Part shown: one piece after another, positions 1 through 10,090 of the stretch
Layout of the letters: each line of letters starts with the position of its first letter
Numbering within the stretch: position 1 is the stretch's first letter
Assembly: GCA_021234155.1 (NCBI GenBank)
Contig: JAJEKV010000049.1
Location: 3,379,487 to 3,443,486 of the forward strand
Length of the DNA stretch: 64,000 nt
Reading direction: 5' to 3'
From: Isoetes taiwanensis
Lineage: Eukaryota; Streptophyta; Lycopodiopsida; Isoetales; Isoetaceae
Program-made: the position numbers and the translations under genes
The notes under the pieces: model-generated
The model's database searches: none
What the model was told of the DNA's origin: nothing
The model's input: only the letters and a program-made list of their open reading frames with translations

Positions 1-700
1 GCACAAAGTCGGCGAATCGACAAGGAGAGGGCCTCAAAGCGTAAACCACGTGGGTTGCGGGGCTCTAGAAGGGTTTACGTTTTGGGGGGCGAGTCTGAGT
101 CTTCGGCCGCGGAACTTGATCCCGGGGCAATGTCGGCATTCCCCGAGTCCATTGGCGAGCCAAATGCGGTTCAGTGAGGGAGGTTGCCCGTCCTTCCCGG
201 GGGCCTTGGGGAGAGGAAATTGGGGCAAGCGGCTTCGGGAGGATTTTAGTGTCCGGCGCTGGCGTCAACACCCAACTCCACTTCAAGACATGGCGCCAAA
301 GTCGGCGAATCGACAAGGAGAGGGCCTCAAAGCGTAAACCACGTGGGTTGCGGGCTCTAGAAGGGTTTACGTTTTGGGGCGAGTCCTGGTCTTTTGCCCG
401 CGGAACTTGGTTTCGAGCAATGTCAGCGTTCAGGAGTCCATTGGCGAGCCAAATCGTGGTTCGGAGAGGGAGGTTGCCCGTTCTTCCCAGGGGGCCTTAG
501 GGAGAGGAAATTTGGGGAAAGCGACCTCGGGAGGGATTTTAGGGTCCGCGCTCTGGCGTCAACACCCCAACTCCACTTCAAGACATGTCGCTAGGTCGGC
601 CGAATCGACAAGGGAGGGCCTCCAAAGCGTAAACCACGTGAGTTGCCGGGCTCTAGAAGGGTTTACGTTTTGGGGCCGAGAATCCTAATCTGTTCCCGAT
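1..700. repeat. GC-rich tandem repeat, period about 294 bp, three copies
   Basis: The motif starting GTCGGCGAATCGACAAGG recurs at about 8, 301 and 595, giving a period of 293-294 bp. Each unit carries a short inverted repeat, CGTAAACC and GGGTTTACG, around CTCTAGAA, and a conserved stretch ending in GTTTACGTTTTGGGG. Copies differ by small indels and substitutions, so overlapping ORFs here are not credible genes. The array runs off the left edge. It could be a satellite or a repeat inside a larger transposon; no rRNA or tRNA match was recognised. Confidence 0.8.
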
Positions 701-839
701 TAGAACGTGGTAGAAGGCTGCGGCCCAGAACGCATAGCAAGGGGGGGCCCGGCGGAGCGGAGTTTGGACCTGTCCTTCTCCCGATGTGGCAATTAGAAGT
801 CGGAGCTTTTGCGGTGGCAACACGATTAAATTCATAATT

Positions 840-2040
840 AATGCATTGCGAAAATAAATTCTGATTTTTTGCCGGTGGATCCTAATTCATCTCCGGCCCA
901 CACGGCCCAATTTTGAATTTTTGGAGAAGGTCTAGGTCAAAGGGTTAGCATTAGAACCGTCGGGGCAGCCGTTTTGAGGCAACCGAGCTGATTTGGAAGA
1001 TTTGGAAGATGCGGTTGACTTCAAGCCACAAAGAAACATAAATTTAGTGGCTGCTTCTATCGGTCGGGTTGGAGAAAAATCCAAGCCGATTTGTCCATCT
1101 AAACTTCTAAGAATGTGCATTTGAAAGATTTAGAACATGGAAGTGTCCCATTTGTAAGAGCTACGGGGAGAGTCCAAACCACAAATAATCTCGATTTGGT
1201 TCTCGGTCGCGAGAAACCTCAGCTCGAAATGGCAAATCCCGAGTGAAGAAGGCGATATCCAACGGAAGAATGCAAAATATCTTCAAGAATCCTTCGGATC
1301 ATGTTCATGCATATGTATCAATGCTAGATTGTACCCAAGAGAAAATATAACAAGCGTACAAAACATAGGTTTATTGAACAAAAGATCACTTGAACAATTG
1401 ACATACTCCTCGAGCTTGGCTTATGGTTTCTATCGTGAAGTCCTCCACTTGTCCATCCCCTTTGAACCATAGCTCCATGTCAAGTATGTGCGGCGTCGAC
1501 CATGCATATGTCGGCGCTAGTATCATGTTAATCTTTGTTTTTCTGTGGTGCTTCCAAACCACGACCATCTTTTCAGAAGCACCCTCATCATGCTAGGCTG
1601 ACTCTTTGGTTCCTAGCAATTTGGTGGATGCCTTCTCACCAATCACATACTTCTTTAACACTTTCATCAGATGGATCGTTGTTTCATAGTCCTCATCTTG
1701 AGTGGAGGAGGGGGTTCACGGAGGATTCCCTTCCTTCTCATGCCCTCGGCGGCTCCTACACCAAGCTATAGATTAGAAAATAGATAAAATACAATAAAGT
1801 GTATAAACTCTGAGTGTAGCCTTACTTGTGAAGGCGGGTTCCATATCTCTACGCTCTTGAATCCTCATCTCCTCACGAATCTGGTTCAAGCGTCGAAGCA
1901 TACCTTCCATGGCCATGTATCCCAAAAGCAATAAAGAAAAAACTCTCACAATAAGCGCAATGAAAAACTAGGATCAGAGGATGGATTCGCAATACTCAAA
2001 TCATAAAAGAAATGGGAAAAATGAAAGCCCGGCCCGATGA
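840..2040. other. No recognised gene
   Basis: Only short, mutually overlapping ORFs of 60-80 codons occur here, none with a family signature I recognise. The stretch may be decayed transposon sequence, since it lies between a tandem array and the subterminal repeats of a CACTA-like element. Confidence 0.5.
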
Positions 2041-2049
2041 CTTTTAAAA

Positions 2050-2152
2050 ACGAGCGTCGTTTTAAGGCGTATAGGCGTCGTTTAACGGCGTTTAAAGGTC
2101 GTTTAACGGCGTCTATAACGGCGTTCTCGGCTATAACGGCGTCGTCTGAAAT
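2050..2152. repeat. Subterminal repeats of the CACTA-like element, left cluster
   Basis: Five close copies of a unit containing GCGTCGTTTAACGGCG start near 2053, 2073, 2097, 2116 and 2133. The last two are shortened to ATAACGGCGT. In En/Spm elements such arrays are the binding sites of the element-encoded TnpA; that role here is inference from position and repetition. Confidence 0.75.
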
Positions 2153-2163
2153 TTGTTTTTGTT

Positions 2164-2940
2164 TTAGGTATCTTTGAGATGCCATATATATTGCCCTATT
2201 AGTCCTCCGGCTTCTCCGCCGCCCTCCGTCCTCTGCTCCTGCGCCCTCCGGCTTCCTCCTCCTCCTCCCGTCCGGAGCTCCTCACCTACATACGCCATGG
2301 CGCTTCTCGATGCATGCGGCTTGATGCCGCACCAGAGGCCGTGCGGTGGCTCTTTGGAGCACGGAAGCGCCTCGGTCGAGTGGCTAGAGGCGAACCTAAC
2401 CCAAGAAAGGCGGAGTTCAAGCAAGCCATGACAAAGCTGCGTGATAGGGGGCAAAGAAAGACCTCGCTTCGCATTCTTGGGGAGGCGGAACCTTCCCTCA
2501 ATCTGAGGCTCGAGTGCACGAAGAAATGCATGGTGAGCTCGTTGTGCTTGGCCCGGTATGCTAGAGGATAGGGGCCTTTGGGAAGGGAAACATTTCTTTG
2601 AAGCCCTACTTTCAAAAAGTTGCACCAGACCAACCCGGGGCATCGCGGGAAGTGCTCATTACATGAATTCCTTGGGGAAGCAGACACACCCTTGTGGGAG
2701 GGCTTGGATTCCATGCCGGGGAGGCTTGTTACGGCGGGGTGGAGGAAATCACCGTCGAGCACCTTCGAGCTGCGAGTGGATCCTGCTTGGATGCTGATAT
2801 ATACCACTAGATGTGCCTTTGGCATCCACTTTGTTTTGTGTATTTGAATTGTGTATGGGTTTTTATATGAATTTTGTATTTTGAAGGGAATACATATATG
2901 ATTTTTGTATATGAATCTTGCATTTTGAAGGGAATCTTCA
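2164..2940. other. GC-rich stretch without recognised gene, then AT-rich short duplication
   Basis: ORFs of 75-180 codons overlap on both strands, a pattern expected from GC-rich sequence and not supported by any recognisable domain. A TnpA-like second gene of the transposon would be expected near here but none could be identified. At about 2850-2935 a unit of roughly 50 bp ending TTTTGAAGGGAAT occurs twice. Confidence 0.4.
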
Positions 2941-3444
2941 CATTTTATGATTAATTAAACATAAAGCGTGTACTCAAGCTGTATGTAGAACTGCCGATCG
3001 ATGCGGCTTGCAAGCCATCGGTCTATACTAGGATGCCAATTAACTTGGCATAAATGTCTATGATAACCGAAGTTGCAATACTAATGTTGCCTAATATGGT
3101 TTGTAGTATACACAAATTAAGCATGCCAAAGTATTTTTCTTATTCATATGTGGGAAGAAAATATAATAATCATAATAAAGTAATGAAGGTTCAATCGATG
3201 GTAGTCTTCTATCATGACAATAGTCTGCCCCTCCCAACCCCCAACCTCCCTATTAGACCGCCATCTCTTCTTCACCTTCAAATATCGGGCGGGGGCGAGC
3301 CTTACATGGAAACTCTGAACCACCACCGATCTTGCAAAGGATGCGGAGCGAAGGTGACCTACAAAACCTCTATTACATTAGTTCCTTTGTTAATGACATA
3401 TATAAATTTTATTGCATCCAAGTAAACATACTTGTTCACATTGC

Positions 3445-6340
3445 TCAACCCTCGCGGTGTGTCTTGACCCGCGACCGAAGCGAGTTGAATCTAGTGAATC
3501 TGAGGGCCACTTTCGGATCTTTGCGTATCGTGGCATGAGCACCAGTACACACAAGATCAAACCATTCGGCATCAAACAACATTGTTTTGAATGCACTACC
3601 GACATCAACCTCCATGATAGTCTTTATAGTACCAATCCATTCCAACATTGCCTCGATTGGGTTTGGGTCTGCACTACCAGTCGGCAAACTGTACTAAACT
3701 TTGCTGATATACCACAATCATAAGTGCGTTTGCCATGATCCACACTTTGTCGTCGAAAGTGAGCACCAGAAGACCATATTGATGCATATGAATTATACTA
3801 CAAAGTAAAGGAACAAATGTTCAAAATAGCGAAGCGAAACTTCGTGAATTATATGCTATTAAGTTGCACTTACAAATAGTGACACGCCTTTAGCATATGC
3901 AAATTCTTCGCTAGAAACATGTTCGCCCGCGTTGCCTTGCCATCTCTAGTTGTTCGAGCAGCCATTTATTGTTTATCTCACTTGGCAGGACCCCTAGATG
4001 ATCTGGAAGTGGTTGTTTGCGATTCTTTTGTCGATAGCGTCTTCTCTCCTCATCTCTCTTTATTTTTTCTTCCTCGTATTTTTTTATCCATTTCTCCATG
4101 GGAGTGGAGTTGTAGATGAGAAACTTATTGACTTTTGACTGTTCTTCTAGTGTGAACAATTTCTTACGTGGTCTTCCGCCGGGAACTTCTCCAATTATAG
4201 TTGGAGTGTCTTCATCGGTCCATAATCGTGGAGCATTGGGGTGTAGATCGGCCAAGAACTCGGTGACATAGAATAATGACTCTCGTGCTAACCAACCCTC
4301 GGCCATGCAACCCTCTGGCCTTGCCTTCTGACGTACGAAGTCCTTGAGGACCTTTAAAAGCGTTCTATAAAAAACATCCATCTAGGATTTGTTGTGCCTG
4401 CAAGCTCTACTCCGTCCACTAAATGCACTAGTAAGTGAGTTTGTATGTCGAGAAAACTTGTTGGGAATTCTTTCTCTAGCATACAACATGCCTCAACGAC
4501 CTTAGTTCGCATGTCCGCAATTTCATTTGTCGGTATCTCCTTCCTTGTAATCCATCTAAATATCATTTAAGAAAGAAAAAAGTTAAGTGAGAGTTCAGCA
4601 TCGAGTATTTTTCTAAATCCGTGCGAACACGGAAAACTCGATGGGAGACATATTGCATGTAGTGGACCGTCGTGAGGCGACCCTCGAGAACAATAGGCAT
4701 AACAAACTGCAACATCTTATGCCAATCATGAGATTTCAACCCAGTTAACTCCCCTCCGTTAGAGAAACAATTACATAGCGAATGCATATATCTGTCGAGT
4801 CTTTATTGCCTTGATCGCTTCTCGAGCGGGTTTCATACATTTTCTAGGTGCGATCCAATCCACTTGTGGCCTTATTCCTTCTTCGATATTTAACCATGCT
4901 TTAGATTTTGATCCAGCTTCTTGTAGATCTTCTCGTCTTTGCATGTCTGTGTCCTTACGTCCGGTGACATGCTTCCAAATAGGCGCCGAAACATTTTTTA
5001 AAGATGTGCATGGGATCAAGAAGATGATGGATCTTCAATTATCCAATAGGGTAGAAGGAAGAAGGATGCTTTCCACTTCATTCCCTTAACCTTATTTCCT
5101 TCAGGCGGCATCCCACATGTTACCCCAATCTCTCATTGTCAACCTTTTGGGAGGCTCTTGAAGGCAATGTTTTTTCTCTTGGACCTACGTGTCGAAGTCG
5201 ATTTTTCCATTGGCGGATATCTCTTGAAGTTTGCATAGACATTTTTGTGCAATCTTGGTTGACCGTGAGAGTTCAACTATTTCAAACCCACACAAGTGAC
5301 ATGCCGCATATCCCGGACACTTGGAGTCGAGAGAGTTCATACAAACCAGGCCAATCGCTCGTTGTCCACATTAAGATTGCTCTCAAGGTAAATCTTCGTT
5401 CAGCACGAAGTTCTCTTGAGACATCGTAAACTTCAATACCTTCACTCCACAATGTCAAAAGCTCATCAATAACTATTTTCCGGATATGGATCTAGACTTT
5501 TCCGGCTTCTTCGGTCCTGGAACTAATAGTACTACCATTAAATGGCTAGTCTTCATGAGTAACCACGGTGGTAAATTATAGTTGATCAACACTACTGGCC
5601 AAGTTGACCACGCGGCTGATTGACGTCCATAAGGATTAACACCATCCGTTGCCAACCCTAATCGAGATTTCGTGGCTCTCTTCCAAATTCGGCCATGTTT
5701 CATCAATATGCTTCCATTGCTTGCGGTCACTAACCACGCGGAGTACATTGTCACTTTCGGCGCGTGGCGGCACACCAACCCATGAGCGAAGCTAGAGATT
5801 CACATCGAAACAATAGCCTTATGCGAGGGATCAATGGAAAGTAGCGAACCACCTTCATCGGGACGGTCTTTCCCTTGGCATCTGCATTGTACCTAGAGGC
5901 ACCACATTTAGGGCATGTTTACGTGTTCTTGTAGATGTCATCGGATAATATACCATGCAATCATTTGGACAAAGCGTGAATCTTATGGTAGCCTAAACCG
6001 ATGGCGCCAATATATTTTTATTTCAGTGCGACTTTTGGGCATAGTGTTCCCTTGTGGGAGTATTTTCTCTTGCAATAACCTGTATAAAACAGACCTTTAC
6101 GTATACATTCAACTACAAATTCAATAAGTCAAGTGATTGCAATTGTACTTACTCTAACAAAGCCGTAACACTGGCATTGCTCCATTTGAATTTGGCTTGA
6201 AGGTTTAATATCAATAAAGATGTCGTCAATCTAGATATGCTTGCACCTGGATATAATGCTTTATGCGCCTCCTCCAATAAAACGTGATCTTCATGACCAT
6301 CGTTAGGAGTATTTATATAGAAGAAGAAAAATGGTGCATT
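3445..6340 (-). pseudogene. CACTA Tnp2-type transposase, interrupted
   Basis: On the minus strand successive fragments follow the order of plant En/Spm Tnp2 proteins. They are an N-terminal part with LLEEAHKALYPG (about 6300), a CPKCGASRY zinc-ribbon-like motif followed by VVRYFPLIPRI (about 5910-5830), the Transposase_21 core with NPYG, WPVVLINYNLPPW and VPGPKKPEK (5473-5650), and LDPMHIFKNV (about 5000). These are followed by GLKSHDWHKML and HLLVHLVDGVEL with RWMFFIERF (4354-4740, DUF4218 type), VRQKARPEGCMAEGW (about 4310) and a DUF4216-like piece with LFDAEWFDLV (3445-3687). The pieces lie in different frames and stops intervene; some breaks could be introns, but frame changes inside the core argue for a decayed gene. 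In intact elements the product cuts and joins transposon ends in the nucleus. Confidence 0.85.
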
Positions 6341-6375
6341 CCGACAAAAATTATATGAGTAATTTGAGTACATCA

Positions 6376-6681
6376 TCAAAGGACCTCCGGTATTGGTCTA
6401 CCGTATTCATATTCAATGAACAATTCATCACCAATACACAAAGTTTTTATAGCATAAACCATGATATATCTCCCGTCAATTTTATGGCTAAAAAAATCTT
6501 CTTGGTCTTTGTTTGCCTCGACAAATTCACAATTGGTAGCTTCAGGATTCTCGATAGAGCTATTAATAAAAGCAGCAAGGTTTCCATGCAACTGAGGACG
6601 ACCATCAATATATGTGAAGCTTGCGTAGTCACTGGGCTTGGATATTGTTCGTGCATTTGAATTTAGGCCATAGATGAGCAT
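6376..6681 (-). pseudogene. SET-domain-like fragment next to the transposase
   Basis: The 101-codon frame shows the C-terminal half of a SET domain. A glycine-asparagine segment leads into AAFINSS, then ATNCEFVE, then IMVYAIKTLCIGDELFIEYE. These match the family pattern of an Asn-rich pocket (fiN-s, then a-NC-f) and the I--GdEL---Y motif that build the S-adenosylmethionine and lysine sites of SET methyltransferases. The N-terminal half is not clear upstream, where stops interrupt every frame, although introns are possible. The fragment lies on the same strand and just 5' of the transposase N terminus, so it may be an upstream exon or a gene captured by the CACTA element. Function as a methyltransferase is not shown by this fragment. 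Confidence 0.65.
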
Positions 6682-6967
6682 GCGCCATGATGCTTACTCA
6701 ATTTATGCCAAGTGTCCGAGGTTATATTCGGGACCTACATATGGCATTAAAGGAACGGATCGTTACCATCTTTGACTTTCACACTAGTCATAATATATAA
6801 TCGAGGGCCCAGCACCGGGGACCGACTATTTTTAATCATGTCGCCTACCCCAATATGTAAATTGCTCCCCATAAATAATTGGCTTGCCTCTAGGCCATGC
6901 ATTGAATTTCTTCACGATCTTTATACGTAAAAAATTTTGGACCAAATGGACTAGTGAAGGTGGAAGA

Positions 6968-7198
6968 TTATTTTTTCTTGACATGATCTAGTACATTCCA
7001 ATTTTGATGAACATTGTCATTCCCTCCAATCTTGGCAGCGGCCATTGCACGACGAGTTCTATCACGTAATGGGATACTCTTTGAGGAAGTTGATGGCTTT
7101 CTTTTTGTAGGGTTTTCTATGAACGCATTCATAGTATCAACATCATCTACTTCCAATGACAACATAACCCCAAAATCTATATACTGCTTCGAGCTCAC
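6968..7198 (-). other. Possible exon upstream of the SET fragment, unknown
   Basis: A 76-codon minus-strand frame rich in Ser, Lys and Arg contains RDRTRRAMAAAKIGG and an acidic start. It sits in the same orientation as the SET and transposase fragments. No family is recognised. Codons are plausible for coding sequence but the call is weak. Downstream (7463-7480) there is a run of about 18 A residues. Confidence 0.25.
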
Positions 7199-7880
7199 TT
7201 CATTCTCAATTTCTTCCTAACAAAATACAAGCAAACTAAGTTAAGACATCGATTCAAGTACATGAGAGTAGTTGATTATCGTTCATAAGATTCGTGTATT
7301 ATACCTCGTTGGAATACCCCACATGTGCGTCCGAGAGCACTGGATTTGTCGGGCATTCACCATATTTCTCAACATGGTCGAGGACAGTCTTTCTCATCCG
7401 TTTTATTTGTCCTTTGCACATCGAACAATTGCAATATAACCGCTCTGTCAACAAGTACAACGCAAAAAAAAAAAAAAAAAAGTAACATCAAGATATAAAG
7501 TTAACTAATCATTCGAAACATGTTTATGGTACATACATCGGGTGACATTCATTTCATGCACACCACCCGACCTCTAGGAAGACTAGGTCCCTTTGGGTCT
7601 AATTGGACTATTTGTGGCAATTGTTGGGGTAACATTCTTGCGCAAGTCGCCATGTAACTTTCTCAAAGCTTTCTGTCTCACTTTACGTTCAAATTCCTTC
7701 TGACGTTCGTCCATGTTGTTTTTCTAGTAAACAATAAAAATATTAATAAAAAACCATGTAATAATATAATAATTATAAATATCCATGTTTTTTTCATGAT
7801 TTTATCAAATGTTTATTCTTAAGATTGATTCATACAAGCGTTTATGATATTTAGAAAGCATTTGATTGAAGGGTGCACTG

Positions 7881-8050
7881 AACCCGATACATCTAGTCCT
7901 CTCCATTTGAAATGGAGTCGACCAGTACCTTATATTCACGCAACCTTTCAAATCTTTTGTAATCTATGAAGATTGAAACTTCTGTTCTGAGGTGCATAAA
8001 CCCGATACATTTAGTCTTCTCCATTCGGGATGGAACCGACCAGTACCTTG
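7881..8050. repeat. Two-copy direct repeat, period 118 bp
   Basis: AACCCGATACAT followed by TAGTC and TCTCCAT, ending CCAGTACCTT, occurs at 7881-7931 and again at 7999-8049 with a few substitutions. It lies inside the CACTA-like element, between its gene and the right subterminal array. Confidence 0.7.
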
Positions 8051-8248
8051 ATCATGCATCCCTCAAGTTTTTAACATACTTTCAAGATTCAATCTTCTAA
8101 TCTATTAGCATTTGGAGGTGTTTAACTCTAACACAAAGATTAAAAGCCAGAGATCTTACCTTATGAAGACCCCAGGCGCAAAAAAATCCGAAACAAAGCG
8201 AGTGAAAATAACAAGTAAATAACCCGGCGGCCGGGTTCCGCCATATTT

Positions 8249-8420
8249 GGCGTCGTTTATCGGCGTCGGTGGCGTCGTTTAACGACGTAAGCCGACGTCG
8301 TCCGACACCTAGGCATGCCACATCGAACTGCGCCGTCGATGCCCCTCATATGCCACGCCGGATGATCATGGCGTCGTTTAACGGCGTCAAATGATCATAA
8401 CGTCGTTAAACGACCAAGCG
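8249..8420. repeat. Subterminal repeats, middle cluster
   Basis: Copies of GGCGTCGTTTAACGGCGTC or close variants start at 8249, 8270 and 8370, with a palindromic variant CGTCGTTAAACGAC at 8401. They share the unit of the left cluster and lie on the right side of the transposase. Confidence 0.75.
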
Positions 8421-8460
8421 TGATTGTTTAACATAACGAGAAACAACATACAATACAAAT

Positions 8461-8573
8461 AACACAAATAAATAAAAAAAATTGATTGTTCCCATTCATA
8501 AAATAAGCTTATACAGCGACAACACAAATAGATAAAAAAACTTATTGTTTCCATTCATAAAAAGCTTATACAT
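8461..8573. repeat. Two-copy AT-rich tandem repeat, period about 60 bp
   Basis: AACACAAATAAATAAAAAAA at 8461 and AACACAAATAGATAAAAAAA at 8521 each lead into a conserved CCCATTCATAAA or TCCATTCATAAA block ending AAGCTTATACA. Confidence 0.8.
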
Positions 8574-8949
8574 TACTTATGTCCATCCCGAGGGCGTGGC
8601 GGTTTGATGCAACCATTTGCATCATTATACGCACCATTAATGTCGTTTTTTCTCTTTGTTTGGCTCGGTGAGCCATTCTACCGATCGTTCCGCATGGAGC
8701 GCCCGGATGTTAGTGCAATCGAAGCTCCTTTTCACTCATCTTTGCCACGATGGTGAAGGGAGGGTTCTCGGCCGGGAGAAGCGGGGGTTGCCTGGAGTTG
8801 TCTTCCTTGGAGGAGGAGGATTCTTGCTAGAAGGAACATATCGCCGCGAAGGTGGTCTTCAACTTGGGACCATTATAGCAAGATAGGGAAGAACACTCAA
8901 AAAATAAGAATAACGGCGACTCTTGATGGATCCACTTATAACGTGGATG

Positions 8950-8975
8950 TAGGGTTAGGGTTAGGGTTAGGGTTT
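8950..8975. repeat. Short interstitial telomere-like repeat
   Basis: Four tandem copies of AGGGTT in the TTAGGG register. Most plants use TTTAGGG at telomeres, so this is a short interstitial microsatellite and not evidence of a chromosome end. Confidence 0.6.
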
Positions 8976-9008
8976 TATTTGGCAAAAAAAAAAAAAATCC
9001 TGCGTGTC

Positions 9009-9435
9009 ACGTCGTTAAGCGGCGTTTAAGGACTGGCGATGTCTTGACGCAGCGGCGAGCCCGGCTTTGGCACCCGGCACCATACCCACGCAGCGAGGCG
9101 TGACCGCGTCGGCGTTATTACCGCGTCGTTCAACGGCGGCGCGGCTGGGCGTCTTGATTTCCTTGCTACCCGGCAGCATTTGCCCATTTCCACGCATGGC
9201 CGGTAGCGGCGGTATTTCTCGTGAAGCGTCGTTGAGCGGCGTTTAGGCTGGCGTGTTTGACGAAGGCCTGCCGGCTTGGCGGCGGTACCCATACCCGCAC
9301 GCGAAAATCAAACCGCGTCAGCCACGATGGCCGTCGTTGAGCGGCGTCGAAGCGGCGTTGTCGTCGTTGAGCGGCGATGTGGTCGATCAGCGGCGGCGAT
9401 CGGCGTTCATCGGCGGCCTCGGCGTCGTTGGACGT
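9009..9435. repeat. Subterminal repeats, right cluster, diverged type
   Basis: Units CGTCGTTAAGCGGCGTT (9010), GCGTCGTTCAACGGCG (9124), GCGTCGTTGAGCGGCG (9226), CGTCGTTGAGCGGCGTC (9332) and CGTCGTTGAGCGGCGA (9362) follow each other up to the terminus at 9453. The outer units carry TTGAGCGG where inner units carry TTTAACGG, so the two ends of the array have diverged as groups. Confidence 0.75.
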
Positions 9436-9453
9436 CGACGATCCCTTGTAGTG

Positions 9454-9785
9454 CATCCGTTACACCATGTATAGCCCTTATCTCCATCTACTTCCATGAA
9501 GCCTATATCTTCTAACATTTTGCACCACTGTACTTTCTCAAACCCATGCACAATTGCGGATGATACCCCTTGTCTATCCTGTTTTGCCTCCACCATATTG
9601 AAATCTCCTACCATTAGCCAAGCTACCTTGTTCCCGAAACCTTTTAATTTGTGCCTAAGAGTGGCCCATAGGGCTCCTCTGCCTCTTAAATGCATGTTTA
9701 TCCTTTTTTCGCTCTGGGTTCTTCTGCAGAAGGCCGAATTCTGATAGGCCACCATAGCCAAGGCAAGCAGAGCTTGTATACACAC
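9454..9785 (-). pseudogene. LINE endonuclease fragment, cut by the CACTA insertion
   Basis: The minus-strand frame contains WLMVGDFNMVE, then a GFMEVDGDKGYTWCNG segment. GDFN and the YTW-N-G pattern are hallmarks of the apurinic-type endonuclease of plant L1 non-LTR retrotransposons. Homology stops exactly at the CACTACAAGGG terminus of the neighbouring DNA transposon. Only about 110 codons remain; the rest of the LINE is not found in the window. Confidence 0.75.
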
Positions 9786-10090
9786 TGGAATGGATCATCC
9801 CCAACCTGCGAGGTAGTCATGGTTTTCTTAAGCGGCTTTCTTTCTTATCATCCTCATATTTTGGCATGCGAGGAGAGCGGATTGAATCCTTCTTGCATTG
9901 CGGTGTCTTGGCTATGGCGGGCGGCAAAGGCGGTCTGGGGCCTCGGGGAACAGGAGCATCATTTTCTCTTTTCTTTTCTTCTTGCAAAAAGCGGTCAGGG
10001 GAAAAACATCGTTAACATTAGAATGCATGGCTTGTTGCCCGCATTAAGCGTCCTTATCGGACATAATAGATTATATATGTGTAGATAATG
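9786..10090. other. No recognised gene
   Basis: No supported gene. Overlapping short plus-strand frames are shadows of the LINE fragment and its upstream sequence. Confidence 0.4.

Larger units (their letters stand above)
2050..9453 (-). mobile_element. CACTA (En/Spm)-like DNA transposon, right end defined, left end not found
   Basis: A minus-strand Tnp2-type transposase (3445-6340) is flanked by repeats of the type GGCGTCGTTTAACGGCGTC, about five units at 2050-2152 and at least nine at 8249-9435. Read on the minus strand, the element begins CACTACAAGGGATCG at 9453, directly where the reading frame of a LINE endonuclease fragment breaks off, so 9453 is very probably the terminal inverted repeat. 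No matching CACTA terminus was found on the left; the left end may be mutated, or may lie outside the window. Flanking 3-bp target duplication cannot be tested for the same reason. Confidence 0.7.

Noticed and set aside
50-837. Series of ORFs in the first 0.85 kb
   Set aside because: They overlap on both strands, repeat with the tandem period and shift frame between units.
1947-1955. CACAATAAG as the missing left CACTA terminus
   Set aside because: Two of nine bases differ from CACTACAAG and no target duplication can be matched, so the end was left undefined.
2164-2825. Long overlapping ORFs on both strands (up to 179 codons)
   Set aside because: GC-rich sequence gives open frames on both strands; compositions are low-complexity and no motif is recognised.
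8950-8975. Telomere or interstitial telomere signal (TTAGGG)n
   Set aside because: Only four units of the non-plant register within a transposon; a simple microsatellite is sufficient.
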